DNA of 35,144 bases from JADLGJ01 sp031423615 (GTDB lineage: Bacteria > Omnitrophota > Gorgyraeia > Zapsychrales > JANLHA01). The notes beneath the pieces are model-generated. The model was not told the DNA's origin. It saw only the letters and a list, made by a program, of their open reading frames with translations, and did no database searches. Shown piece by piece: positions 25,363 to 33,254 of the stretch. Made by a program: the position numbers and the translations under genes. Position 1 is the first letter of the stretch. Every line of letters begins with the position of its first letter. The stretch spans positions 1-35,144 of the forward strand of contig JANPFV010000028.1 of assembly GCA_031423615.1 (NCBI GenBank). The letters run 5' to 3'.

Positions 25363-26288
25363 CAAAACCTAATATCCTCGTTGCCCTTTCCACCTTTGGG
25401 GCCTATGGCCCAGAACCGCTTGAGCTGTTGCAAAAAAAAGGATGGCCTTATACCCTCAACCTTTTGGGCCAGCGACTGGCGGCCAAAGACATTTTACAAT
25501 TGGGCCGGGATTGTCAAGGCATTGTCGCCGGGGTTGAAGTTTACACGGGTGACATTTTATCGGAGCTTTCACAATTGAAATGTATCAGCCGTTGCGGTGT
25601 CGGCCTCGATAATATTGATTTGCCTAAGGCCGAGCAATTAGGCATCAAAGTGCTTAACACTCCAGATCCGGTCATTGTTCCCGTTGCTGAATTGACGATC
25701 GGAATGATGCTGGATCTTTTGCGTCATATCACCTGGCATACGGTTTCTTTGCGTGATAATAAATGGCAAAAAAAAGGCGGCCGGAACCTGCAAGGTTGCA
25801 CGGTCGGTATTATCGGTTTGGGCCGCATTGGGAAAAAAGTCTCGGAACTTTTAAAAAGTTTTGGCAGTCGGGTGATTGCAACGGATCCGCATCCCGACAC
25901 CGAGTGGGCCAAGACCCATAAAATCATGATCCTCCCCTTGAACGAATTGCTGAGCCGTTCTGACGTGGTGACACTGCATTTAAAAGTCGATGCTAAGGTT
26001 CCGTTTGTTTTGAGCGAAAAGGAAATCCGTGGGATGAAACGCGGTGCGGTTTTACTGAATCTTTCCCGCGGCGAGCTCGTCGATGAAAATGCGCTTTACG
26101 GTGCTTTAAAAGATGGGCATTTGTCCGGCGCGGGGTTAGATGTTTTTCATGAGGAACCGTACCGGGGAAAATTGACGGAATTGGGCAATGTCATCCTGAC
26201 CCCGCACGTAGCGACGTTGACCGCGGAATCGCGGTTGCAGATGGAAACGCAGGCTGTGCAAAATCTTTTTTCCGGGCTGGAAATATGA
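25359..26288 (+). CDS. D-2-hydroxyacid dehydrogenase (phosphoglycerate dehydrogenase-like)
   Basis: The 309-aa protein starts at an ATGA overlap with the KdsB-like gene. The Rossmann loop GIIGLGRIGKKV (Gly-x-Gly-x-x-Gly at 153-158) is intact. The catalytic triad is visible as R237 in LSRGELVDE, E266 in HEEPYRG and H283 in TPHVAT. The regulatory C-terminal ACT domain of SerA is absent, as in many D-2-hydroxyacid dehydrogenases. It interconverts 2-oxo and D-2-hydroxy acids with NAD(H). Its presence beside a pyruvate-type aldolase and an ulosonate transferase suggests it handles a 2-oxo acid or a hydroxy-acid substituent, but no substrate can be assigned. It is coupled to the acyltransferase downstream. 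Confidence 0.9.
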   Translation: MTKPNILVALSTFGAYGPEPLELLQKKGWPYTLNLLGQRLAAKDILQLGRDCQGIVAGVEVYTGDILSELSQLKCISRCGVGLDNIDLPKAEQLGIKVLNTPDPVIVPVAELTIGMMLDLLRHITWHTVSLRDNKWQKKGGRNLQGCTVGIIGLGRIGKKVSELLKSFGSRVIATDPHPDTEWAKTHKIMILPLNELLSRSDVVTLHLKVDAKVPFVLSEKEIRGMKRGAVLLNLSRGELVDENALYGALKDGHLSGAGLDVFHEEPYRGKLTELGNVILTPHVATLTAESRLQMETQAVQNLFSGLEI

Positions 26289-26878
26289 GACTTTTAAGGA
26301 AAATTTTTCGCGAGATTCTCATCTGGTTTGATGCGGTGTTGATTCACATGCCTGGTGTTATCGGCCTTAAGTTAAGATATTTTTTTTACCGTGGACGATT
26401 CGCAAGCTGTGGGCCCAAGGTCACCTTTTCCGAAGGGTGCCGTATTAAAAACTTTTCTAATATCCGCATAGGGGGATATGTTTCTTTCGGGCCGGGGGCG
26501 GAAATTTATGCTGAGCAGTCGCCGGAAGGCATTGAAATAGGGGACCATGTTTGTTTTAATTCCAATGTGATGATCAATGCTGATAAAGGTCGGGGTATTA
26601 AGATCGGTGCCGATGTTCTTGTCGGGCCCAATGTCGTTTTTCGTCCGGCCGACCATCGTTTTGCCCGTCGGGATGTTCTTATCCGCGAGCAGGGGGACAA
26701 AGCCGGACGCATTCTTGTCGAAGAGGATGTGTGGATCGGCGCTAACGCTGTCATTCTCAAGGATGTTACAATCAAAAAGGGAGCGGTGGTGGCCGCGGGA
26801 GCGGTCGTGGTCCGTGATGTGGAAGAATATGATATTGTCGGCGGAGTTCCCGCACGACCTATCGGTAAAAGAGGCTGA
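26285..26878 (+). CDS. left-handed beta-helix (hexapeptide-repeat) acyltransferase
   Basis: The 197-aa protein has an N-terminal hydrophobic/basic segment (LLRKIFREILIWF and nearby), possibly a membrane-surface anchor. It is followed by hexapeptide repeats from about residue 45: IRIGGYVSFG, IEIGDHVCFN, IKIGADVLVG, then ILVEEDVWIGANAVIL. PADHRFARR contains the catalytic His of the maltose/galactoside acetyltransferase (LacA/Maa) type, and the C-terminus VVGGVPARPIG-like (here IVGGVPARPIG) is diagnostic. It would O- or N-acetylate a glycan sugar using acetyl-CoA. An ATGA overlap with the dehydrogenase couples it to the CMP-sugar block. Confidence 0.88.
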   Translation: MRLLRKIFREILIWFDAVLIHMPGVIGLKLRYFFYRGRFASCGPKVTFSEGCRIKNFSNIRIGGYVSFGPGAEIYAEQSPEGIEIGDHVCFNSNVMINADKGRGIKIGADVLVGPNVVFRPADHRFARRDVLIREQGDKAGRILVEEDVWIGANAVILKDVTIKKGAVVAAGAVVVRDVEEYDIVGGVPARPIGKRG

Positions 26879-26881
26879 TCA

Positions 26882-27580
26882 TTGAGAGTTGCGGTTTATA
26901 ATCCAAGTTATGTCGCGTCCCTTGTGTCCCGATGGCACGACGTGATGGGCTGGCCCGTCATGACACATAAAGAAATACGGGTCTTGAAAAATATTCTTTT
27001 ATTGGTTCCGCGAAACCAAACCATCACTATTTTTGAGTATGGATCCGGTTTCTCGACGATCTATTTTGCAAAGTTTTTGAGAAAAGCGGGGCGTCCTTTT
27101 CTCATTCATTCGCTGGACAATAACCGTTTTTGGTATGAAAAAGTAACTGCTATGGTCGAAGCGGCTAAATTAAAGGACCGGGTTTTTTTGCATTTACGGG
27201 AGTTTACACCCTTCTGGGAAAAGCCGAATTGGGATTGGAACGCCGCTCCGCAAAAGGATATTTTCGCTCCTCATACTCAGGCGGAAAAGGAATATGTGAA
27301 TTTTCCGCAAACATTGGCGACATCCTTTAATGTTGTTTTTGTCGATGGGCGTTTTCGCCGTCGGTGTCTTGAAGACCTGCAGAAATATATCGACCCGCAA
27401 TGCATTATCGTCATGCATGATGCACAAAAAAAGCAATATCATACGGCGACGGCCTCATTCCGTCATTCGCGTTTTATCGACAGCGGAAAATATTTTCCTT
27501 TTGCCCGGCGGAAATATTTGCTTTGGATAGGAAGCCCACAGAACCCTTTGGTTGAATTGATTGCCGCGGAGTCGGCCTGA
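26882..27580 (+). CDS. class I methyltransferase-like protein
   Basis: The 232-aa protein has a likely TTG start at 26882, three bases after the preceding stop, with AGAGG upstream; the first in-frame ATG would remove about 20 residues. The nucleotide-loop region is ITIFEYGSGFSTIYF at residues 49-63, and a second hallmark is VVFVDGRFRRRCLEDL followed by IVMHDAQ. This D-G-R and H-D pattern is seen in class I methyltransferase-like proteins of glycan loci with a Methyltransf_24-type fold. No membrane segment is visible. The acceptor is unknown, and the SAM motif is shortened (EYGSGFS rather than ExGxGxG). It precedes the glycosyltransferase by one base. Confidence 0.62.
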   Translation: MRVAVYNPSYVASLVSRWHDVMGWPVMTHKEIRVLKNILLLVPRNQTITIFEYGSGFSTIYFAKFLRKAGRPFLIHSLDNNRFWYEKVTAMVEAAKLKDRVFLHLREFTPFWEKPNWDWNAAPQKDIFAPHTQAEKEYVNFPQTLATSFNVVFVDGRFRRRCLEDLQKYIDPQCIIVMHDAQKKQYHTATASFRHSRFIDSGKYFPFARRKYLLWIGSPQNPLVELIAAESA

Positions 27581-27581
27581 T

Positions 27582-28709
27582 ATGTCGATACCCTTGATCA
27601 CTGTCTTGATGACTGTTTATAACGGAGGGATTTATTTAAAGGCGTCCATCGAAAGTATCCTCAGGCAAACGTTTTCTGTTTTTGAATTCTTGATCATCAA
27701 TGATTGCAGCCGGGATGAATCCGTTGTCACAATCGAGTCCTATAAAGATAAACGGATCCGATTGGTCCACAATGAAACAAACATGGGCCAAACCCCGTCT
27801 TTGAATAAAGGTTTGGCTCTGGCCCGAGGAAGATATATTGCCCGGATGGATGCGGATGATCTGGCTTTTCCATCATGGCTGGAAACAAATTTGGCCTTGC
27901 TCCAAGATGACCCGCTGACGGCCTTAGTCAGTTGCCGGGCCATTGTGATCGACGGGAAAAACAGAATTCAGAAAACATTAAGCACGCCGAAAACCTATGG
28001 GGAGATGGTCTTGCGGTCCTTGTTGGCTACTCCGGTCAACCATGTCGGCGCGGTTTTTAAAACCGATGTCATCACTTCCGTAGGCGGATACGATCCGCGT
28101 TATCGGATCGCGGCCGATTTCGGGTTGTGGTCCGAATTGATCCGCCGCCGTATTCGTTTGGCTTCGACGGAAAGAACGCTTGTGGCCGTCCGTGTTCATG
28201 AAGAATCCGCAAGTGTGATCGAGCGGGGGCGGATTGATATTCCGGAAATTTCCGCGATTATGGCCGGTAATTTCAAGGCCTTGGTCAGCTTTGCGGTTTC
28301 GCAGGAAGATATCTTTCTGTTGTGGAAATTGAATTATGCGACGGAACAATTGACGACCGACGAATTTCATGCGGCCTTGGCCCTTTTGCATAAAGCGTAT
28401 GGTCAGATCAATCCGGACTTTTTCATCCCGATCGACATTATCCAAAATTACGGGGCCCATCTTAAGAAAGTTTTTTTTGCCAAGCGGGCCCTCGGTGAAA
28501 TTGTGGGGGGACACTTGGGCCAACTGCGAGCGTTGACCCGGGATTATCGCAAGTCGGAAGGATGGTTCAATATTTTTACGTTGTTATGGTTAGGGTCCTG
28601 GCTGGGAAAGCCGATTGTTAAACAGCTGCCCAACATTTATGAAAACTGGCGGGTGTGGTCCGCACGAAGGAAAGTACAGCAACAGGCTTGTCCGGAGTTG
28701 ATTCATTAA
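27582..28709 (+). CDS. family 2 glycosyltransferase
   Basis: The 375-aa protein starts at 27582, one base after the preceding stop, with GGAG ten bases upstream; an in-frame ATG at 27561 is less likely. The GT-A fold is obvious: ITVLMTVYNGGIYLKASIES at the N-terminus, FEFLIINDCSRDES, and the metal-binding DxD as MDADD at residues 89-93. Later, VGGYDPRYRIAADFGLWSEL forms the acceptor/active-site region with its catalytic acidic residue. The C-terminal third is helical. It would transfer a sugar from a nucleotide donor to the growing lipid-linked oligosaccharide at the inner face of the membrane. It is the only clear GT2 in the window, so most linkages must be made by the PFTS/LIC13510-like proteins or by genes elsewhere. 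Confidence 0.92.
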   Translation: MSIPLITVLMTVYNGGIYLKASIESILRQTFSVFEFLIINDCSRDESVVTIESYKDKRIRLVHNETNMGQTPSLNKGLALARGRYIARMDADDLAFPSWLETNLALLQDDPLTALVSCRAIVIDGKNRIQKTLSTPKTYGEMVLRSLLATPVNHVGAVFKTDVITSVGGYDPRYRIAADFGLWSELIRRRIRLASTERTLVAVRVHEESASVIERGRIDIPEISAIMAGNFKALVSFAVSQEDIFLLWKLNYATEQLTTDEFHAALALLHKAYGQINPDFFIPIDIIQNYGAHLKKVFFAKRALGEIVGGHLGQLRALTRDYRKSEGWFNIFTLLWLGSWLGKPIVKQLPNIYENWRVWSARRKVQQQACPELIH

Positions 28710-28713
28710 AGAA

Positions 28714-30531
28714 ATGATAAAACTTTTTAATAAAATTACGGCTGTCGGTATCAAAAGGACGATCCTGGCGCTCATCGCTGTTTTTTGTTACTTCTATGCT
28801 CTTTACGCATCGGATTTTGCTGAACTGCATATCAAAATTCCGTTTTTGAATTTTCCTATTTTTATCGGGGAGATTTTGCTTTTTATATGTCTTTTTCTTT
28901 TGGCGGTTTATTGTTGCAAATTTTCGCTGAAGCCGGATTTCCGGATGTCTCTGGTCTTGAGCGGATACTCTTTATGGGTGTTGACCAAGGCCTTTCTCGG
29001 TTACCAAACCGGAGGAGCGTTGGCTTTACGTAATGCGGCCTTGTTTTATTATCCGCTTTTTGCGGTGATTGGTTACATGATTTTTACCCCGGATTTGGCC
29101 ATCCGCAAGTCCTGGCTTTTGTTGATATTTATTTTTTTAAATCTTTTTTTTATTCCTGTTAATGAGACCTGTATTGTGGCTTTTATTCTTTTGGCTTTGG
29201 GAATTTCTTTGCACCTTAAACAGCGCAACTTCCGTTTCATCGGGATTTCTTTGTGCGTTTTTTATATTTTTTACTCGCGAATTTTGTGGTGGAATGGCCG
29301 TTCTCATATGGTCGGCATGGGCGTTATGTTTGTTTTTCTAGCCGGATATTTTCTTTTTGGTCTGGCCAAAGTCCGTCTGAGAACAAAAGGGTTGGCCATT
29401 ATTGTTCTGATGATATTTTTTGCAGTTTTTCTTTTCAAATTTGGTGATCAAAATGCCCTGAAATCCATGCTGACCATTAGTGATCTTCGGCAGCAGTATC
29501 ATGATCTCGATACGGAAATTGAAATGAAAAAGAAATGGTATGTTCAAAAACCTTTCCCCGTTAGAATTTATCATGAGAATCAAAAAGTGGAGCAGGTAGA
29601 GTTTGGGGCCGTCCATTATGTTAATGGGACTGCGGCGCAGAGTCTTTTGCCCGGAGAAGTCAATGAAAGAAAAATGATCGCCTCAGTCGATCACTATATT
29701 CAGAGGGAAAGCGAAATAAATGCGGTTGGCACTCAAGAATCGCCGACGATGCCTGTAAAGACGGAGAAGTCAGTGACCCAAAAGATAGAACATCTCAGAC
29801 AAAGAAACAGAAAAGAATTGCGAGAAAACATTCACGGAATGATGCAAGCGATGGACGAAAAGACGCCCAGCCATATCCGGGCGTCTTTAACAAACGTTTC
29901 TGCGGCTTTAGAAAGTGATGAAAAAAGCGGGGATGAAGGTTCACAGAAAAAGTCCGCCGAGACTCTCCAGATATCTTTGGCGGCCCTTAAAGGGCAGATT
30001 TTAAAGGACGAAAATACGGTGCGGCCAGTCCAGCGGCTTAAATCCAATGACCGTCAATTGGACATGGCGTATGCCAATATTTTCTTTCGGCTATTTATTT
30101 GGCGGGACATGATTAACGAACTGATTTGTCGTCGGGCGTGGTGGGGGGTGAGTTTTGGCTGGCCGCAGAGGTCTTCTTCGATGGAAATTTTGGGCTGGGC
30201 CACGGTGGAATGGGAACGGGATGGATGGATCACGCCGCATAATTCTTTTTTGCATATGATTTACCGGGGCGGCGTGTTTGGAGCGGGTTGTGTGGTCGCG
30301 ATCATTGTTGTTTTGATCAGTATGACAAAAAGATTCCTAAGGCACCGTTCCGTTTGGGGCGGACTTCTGGTTGCGTGTTTGGTTTATTGGGTGGGGGTCA
30401 GCAATTTCCTTGTTTTTTTGGAATTGCCCTATAATGCCATTCCTTTCTGGACTTTTTTCGGAATGACGCTGGCTTATTTACATAAACTGGAAAATGGGGT
30501 AATCATGGAAAAAAGTTATGAAGAAAAATAA
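28714..30531 (+). CDS. O-antigen ligase/polymerase-like membrane protein with large hydrophilic insert
   Basis: The 605-aa protein has about eight N-terminal membrane helices (residues 15-242), then roughly 210 hydrophilic residues (243-453), then three C-terminal helices (about 520-590). The region FRLFIWRDMI and WITPHNSFLHMIYRGGVFG (His at 509) is the conserved periplasmic motif of WaaL/Wzy-type O-antigen ligases and polymerases (Wzy_C superfamily). These join or polymerise undecaprenyl-linked glycans in the periplasm. The insert is rich in Lys, Glu and Gln, probably helical or partly disordered, and much longer than the usual loop. The gene follows the GT2 by 4 bases and overlaps the next gene by 14. 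Ligase versus polymerase cannot be decided. Confidence 0.78.
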   Translation: MIKLFNKITAVGIKRTILALIAVFCYFYALYASDFAELHIKIPFLNFPIFIGEILLFICLFLLAVYCCKFSLKPDFRMSLVLSGYSLWVLTKAFLGYQTGGALALRNAALFYYPLFAVIGYMIFTPDLAIRKSWLLLIFIFLNLFFIPVNETCIVAFILLALGISLHLKQRNFRFIGISLCVFYIFYSRILWWNGRSHMVGMGVMFVFLAGYFLFGLAKVRLRTKGLAIIVLMIFFAVFLFKFGDQNALKSMLTISDLRQQYHDLDTEIEMKKKWYVQKPFPVRIYHENQKVEQVEFGAVHYVNGTAAQSLLPGEVNERKMIASVDHYIQRESEINAVGTQESPTMPVKTEKSVTQKIEHLRQRNRKELRENIHGMMQAMDEKTPSHIRASLTNVSAALESDEKSGDEGSQKKSAETLQISLAALKGQILKDENTVRPVQRLKSNDRQLDMAYANIFFRLFIWRDMINELICRRAWWGVSFGWPQRSSSMEILGWATVEWERDGWITPHNSFLHMIYRGGVFGAGCVVAIIVVLISMTKRFLRHRSVWGGLLVACLVYWVGVSNFLVFLELPYNAIPFWTFFGMTLAYLHKLENGVIMEKSYEEK

Positions 30532-31531
30532 ATATCTTATTACCGGCGGGGCAGGGTTTATCGGCAGCAATTTTGTCCACTATTTATACCGTAAACATAA
30601 AAATATCCAGGTGATTGTTTTAGACAAGCTGGGTTATTCCGCGAGTTTAGAAAATTTGCGAAAATATTTTGGCCGGAAAGATTTTTTGTTTATCAAAGGC
30701 GATATTTGTGACGCCCAAATTGTCGCCCAAGCCATGGCCGGTGCGGACGTTGTCATTAATTTTGCCGCCGAAGTCGCGGTCGATCGATCGATTGATGATC
30801 CGCAGTCTTTTTTGAAGACCGATATTTTCGGGGTGTATACGCTTTTACAAGAGGCCCGTAAACAAAAGGGTTTACAAAAATTTGTTCAGATTTCGACGGA
30901 TGAAGTGTATGGGCAGATTTTAAAGGGAAGTTTTCGGGAAGATTCAGTGACATTGCCGCGTAACCCCTACGCCGCTTCCAAGCTGGGCGGAGAGAGGATA
31001 GCTTACAGTTTTTTTAAAACCTATGATTTGCCGGTGGTCATCACGCGCGCGGCCAACAATTACGGACCGTGGGCGTACCCCGAAAAAGTCATTCCTCTTT
31101 TTATGACCAATTTATTCGACGGCGTGCCGGTCCCGGTTTACGGGCAGGGCAAACAAATGCGCGATTGGTTGTATGTTGAGGACCATTGCGCGGCCATTGA
31201 TTTGCTGGTGAGAAAAGGGCAAAACGGCGAAGTTTATAATGTGGGCGCCGGCGAGGAATGCACCAATCTGGCGTTGACGAAAAGGATTCTGACGTTGATG
31301 AATAAAGATAATTCTTATATCCGCTTTGTGGCGGACCGGCCGGGGCATGATTTTCGCTACAGTCTCAATTGTGCCAAATTAAAGAAATTAGGCTGGAAAC
31401 CGGAATATGATATCGCCGCGGGATTAAAGCTTACCATCGATTGGTATAAAAATAATGAATCCTGGTGGAGGCCCTTAAAAAATAATTTGGATAAACGGTT
31501 TATCGATGGCTTCTGGGGAGGCAAAAAATGA
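30518..31531 (+). CDS. rfbB: dTDP-glucose 4,6-dehydratase
   Basis: The 337-aa extended SDR matches RmlB/RfbB, which converts dTDP-glucose to dTDP-4-keto-6-deoxyglucose. TGGAGFIGSNFVHY forms the NAD loop. The catalytic set is STDEVYG (T127, D128, E129, with Asp/Glu doing the dehydration) and YAASK (Y151, K155). NNYGPWAYPEKVIPLF and VYGQGKQMRDWLYVEDHC are diagnostic of RmlB. The usual AAESHVDRSI reads AAEVAVDRSI here. No RmlC or RmlD follows, so the end product is probably not dTDP-rhamnose unless those genes are elsewhere. The start overlaps the membrane protein gene by 14 bases. Confidence 0.92.
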   Translation: MKKNKYLITGGAGFIGSNFVHYLYRKHKNIQVIVLDKLGYSASLENLRKYFGRKDFLFIKGDICDAQIVAQAMAGADVVINFAAEVAVDRSIDDPQSFLKTDIFGVYTLLQEARKQKGLQKFVQISTDEVYGQILKGSFREDSVTLPRNPYAASKLGGERIAYSFFKTYDLPVVITRAANNYGPWAYPEKVIPLFMTNLFDGVPVPVYGQGKQMRDWLYVEDHCAAIDLLVRKGQNGEVYNVGAGEECTNLALTKRILTLMNKDNSYIRFVADRPGHDFRYSLNCAKLKKLGWKPEYDIAAGLKLTIDWYKNNESWWRPLKNNLDKRFIDGFWGGKK

Positions 31532-32265
31532 AAGGTGTGTTGTTGGCCGGCGGAAGCGCCCAGCGATTACGACCTTTGACGAAAGTCACAAACAAGCATT
31601 TATTGCCGGTGTATAAAAAACCGATGATTTATTATCCTCTGGAAACTTTACTTAAGGCGGGGATCAAAGACATTTTGATCGTCACCGGTGGAGAGCATGT
31701 GGGTGATTTTTTTCAGTTGCTCGGATCCGGTAAGGAATGGGGTGCGCATTTCAGTTATGAAATTCAGGAGGGAAACACGGGGACGGGGGCGGCGCTTTTG
31801 CTGGCCGAGGAGTTTGTGCGCGACGAGGCTTTTATGGTCATTTTAGGCGATAATGTGGTAGTCGAAGACATCGGAAAGTTTGTTTTTGATTTCCAGGCTG
31901 AAAAAGAAAAATTTAAGGCCAAAATTCTTATTGCCAAGGTCAAAGACCCGCAAAAATACGGCGTCGTTGAGTTTTCTGGTAAGCGCATAAAAAACATCGT
32001 CGAGAAACCGCAAAATCCTCTTTCCCATTATGTGAATACCGGCCTCTGGATGTTTCTGCCGGAAGTTTTTACCCTGCTCAAAGACTTGAAAAAAAGTCCC
32101 CGCGGGGAATATGAAGTCACTGATGTGCTTGCGCATTATGCCCGCAATGACGTTTTGTCCTATGCCATTCTGAAAGGACCGTGGACCGATGCGGGGAGTT
32201 TTGAATCCCTTTACAATGCGACGGTTCTAATGAAGAAATTCGAAGACCGCCAGGTAAAGAAGTAA
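31528..32265 (+). CDS. glucose-1-phosphate thymidylyltransferase-like nucleotidyltransferase (short form)
   Basis: The 245-aa protein starts at an ATGA overlap with rfbB. The nucleotidyltransferase signature is VLLAGGSAQRLRPLT, in which the usual GGSGTRL becomes GGSAQRL. LLPVYKKPMIYYPLETLL, EIQEGNTGTGAAL, the metal Asp in VILGDNVV, and VEKPQNPLSHYVNTGLW are all RmlA-like. It is about 45 residues shorter than typical RmlA (about 290), lacking the C-terminal extension, and resembles the short RmlA branch found beside RmlB in several loci. It should make an activated hexose, most simply dTDP-glucose for the adjacent dehydratase. The Gly-to-Ala and Thr-to-Gln changes in the loop leave nucleotide specificity open. 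Confidence 0.85.
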   Translation: MKGVLLAGGSAQRLRPLTKVTNKHLLPVYKKPMIYYPLETLLKAGIKDILIVTGGEHVGDFFQLLGSGKEWGAHFSYEIQEGNTGTGAALLLAEEFVRDEAFMVILGDNVVVEDIGKFVFDFQAEKEKFKAKILIAKVKDPQKYGVVEFSGKRIKNIVEKPQNPLSHYVNTGLWMFLPEVFTLLKDLKKSPRGEYEVTDVLAHYARNDVLSYAILKGPWTDAGSFESLYNATVLMKKFEDRQVKK

Positions 32266-33179
32266 TGAACTCGGTCAAAATTCTGGTAACGGGCTCTAAC
32301 GGTTTTATTGGACAGGCTTTTTGCCGCCGATTGATCACACTGGGTTGCGAAGTGTATGGTTTGGACCGTAACGCACCAGAAGTCGCCGGGTTTAAGGATT
32401 TTTACCGTCAAGACATTACGCAATCTTTTTCCCTCAAGCAAAACTTTGATTTTGTATTTCATTTGGCGGCCTATAACGTGACCCACGTCGGCTGTCAAAC
32501 AGCTGATTTGTATCATCGCATCAACGTGCAGGGCACTGGGAATGTTTTGCAAGCCGTAAAAACCCGGCATTTTATTTTTTTATCGACAACAAAGGTTTAT
32601 TGGGCGCAGGGAAAACCTCTGGATGAAGAGGCTTTGCTTTTACCGCTGCAGGAATATGAAAAAAGTAAATTGGCGGCAGAGCAGGTCTGTCGTGAAGGAA
32701 GGGGCGCAAGAGAGCTTTTGATTTTTCGTTGTGTGAATATCGTCGGGCCCGGTCAAACCGACAAAGCGGTCATTCCTGTTCTTTTTAAAAGAGCTCTAGC
32801 CGGGGAGACCCTGAAAATTTTCGGGCCTCGGCAGTCGGTTCTCCAGCTTTTATTTGTTGAAGATGCAATAGACGCTTTTATTAAGGTCATTGAAAAAGGA
32901 AATGTTTCTGGCATTTTTAATATAGCCTCCGAAAATCTTGTATCTTTGGATGAATTGGCAAAAAATATTAAAAGAATTTGCCGTTCGAAAAGTGAAATTC
33001 ATTTTATGAATGATGAGGAAGTTGAATTTTCTAAAATTATCTGTGTCAAAGCGGAAAAAATTTTGGGATGGAAGGCCAAGGCAACCCTGAAAGATATTTT
33101 AGAGCAGTACCAGCGCTCAAAAAAGTCATTGTTGTTCCCCCAAAGGCCTTTTAAGGTAAAAATGGACAAGAACAAGTAA
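32265..33179 (+). CDS. NAD-dependent nucleotide-sugar epimerase/dehydratase/reductase (extended SDR)
   Basis: The 304-aa protein overlaps the previous stop by one base. Key sites are VTGSNGFIG (NAD loop), VFHLAAYNVTH, LSTTKVYW (catalytic Ser/Thr) and YEKSKLAAEQ (Tyr-x-x-x-Lys). NIVGPGQ, ASENLVSLDELA and KILGWKAKATL are characteristic of extended SDRs of the GalE/RfbB superfamily. Lying directly after rfbB and the RmlA-like gene, it most likely acts on the 4-keto-6-deoxy intermediate (a 4-reductase or epimerase giving, for example, a fucose- or quinovose-type sugar). This is inference; a separate substrate is possible. It is the last gene of block 3, and I see no hairpin terminator behind it. 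Confidence 0.88.
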   Translation: MNSVKILVTGSNGFIGQAFCRRLITLGCEVYGLDRNAPEVAGFKDFYRQDITQSFSLKQNFDFVFHLAAYNVTHVGCQTADLYHRINVQGTGNVLQAVKTRHFIFLSTTKVYWAQGKPLDEEALLLPLQEYEKSKLAAEQVCREGRGARELLIFRCVNIVGPGQTDKAVIPVLFKRALAGETLKIFGPRQSVLQLLFVEDAIDAFIKVIEKGNVSGIFNIASENLVSLDELAKNIKRICRSKSEIHFMNDEEVEFSKIICVKAEKILGWKAKATLKDILEQYQRSKKSLLFPQRPFKVKMDKNK

Positions 33180-33192
33180 ATTTGCATATAAT
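33163..33192 (+). promoter_or_regulatory. sigma70-type promoter upstream of the terminal gene
   Basis: TGGACA (33163-33168, five of six consensus bases) and a perfect TATAAT (33187-33192) are spaced by 18 bases. The -35 element lies within the end of the preceding gene. Transcription from here would give a leader of about 55 bases that carries an AT dinucleotide run near 33206-33219 and GGAGG at 33239-33243, which is 11 bases before the ATG at 33255. This separates the last gene from the glycan operon. Confidence 0.65.
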
Positions 33193-33254
33193 GACGGAGA
33201 ATGGTAAATATATATATATCGATTTAGTCCAGCTAATTGGAGGAAACGGCAGAG

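Noticed and set aside
33206..33219. AT dinucleotide run as a regulatory switch
   Set aside because: It is short, lies in an A/T-rich leader, and does not sit between the -35 and -10 elements, so there is no specific support for a switching role.
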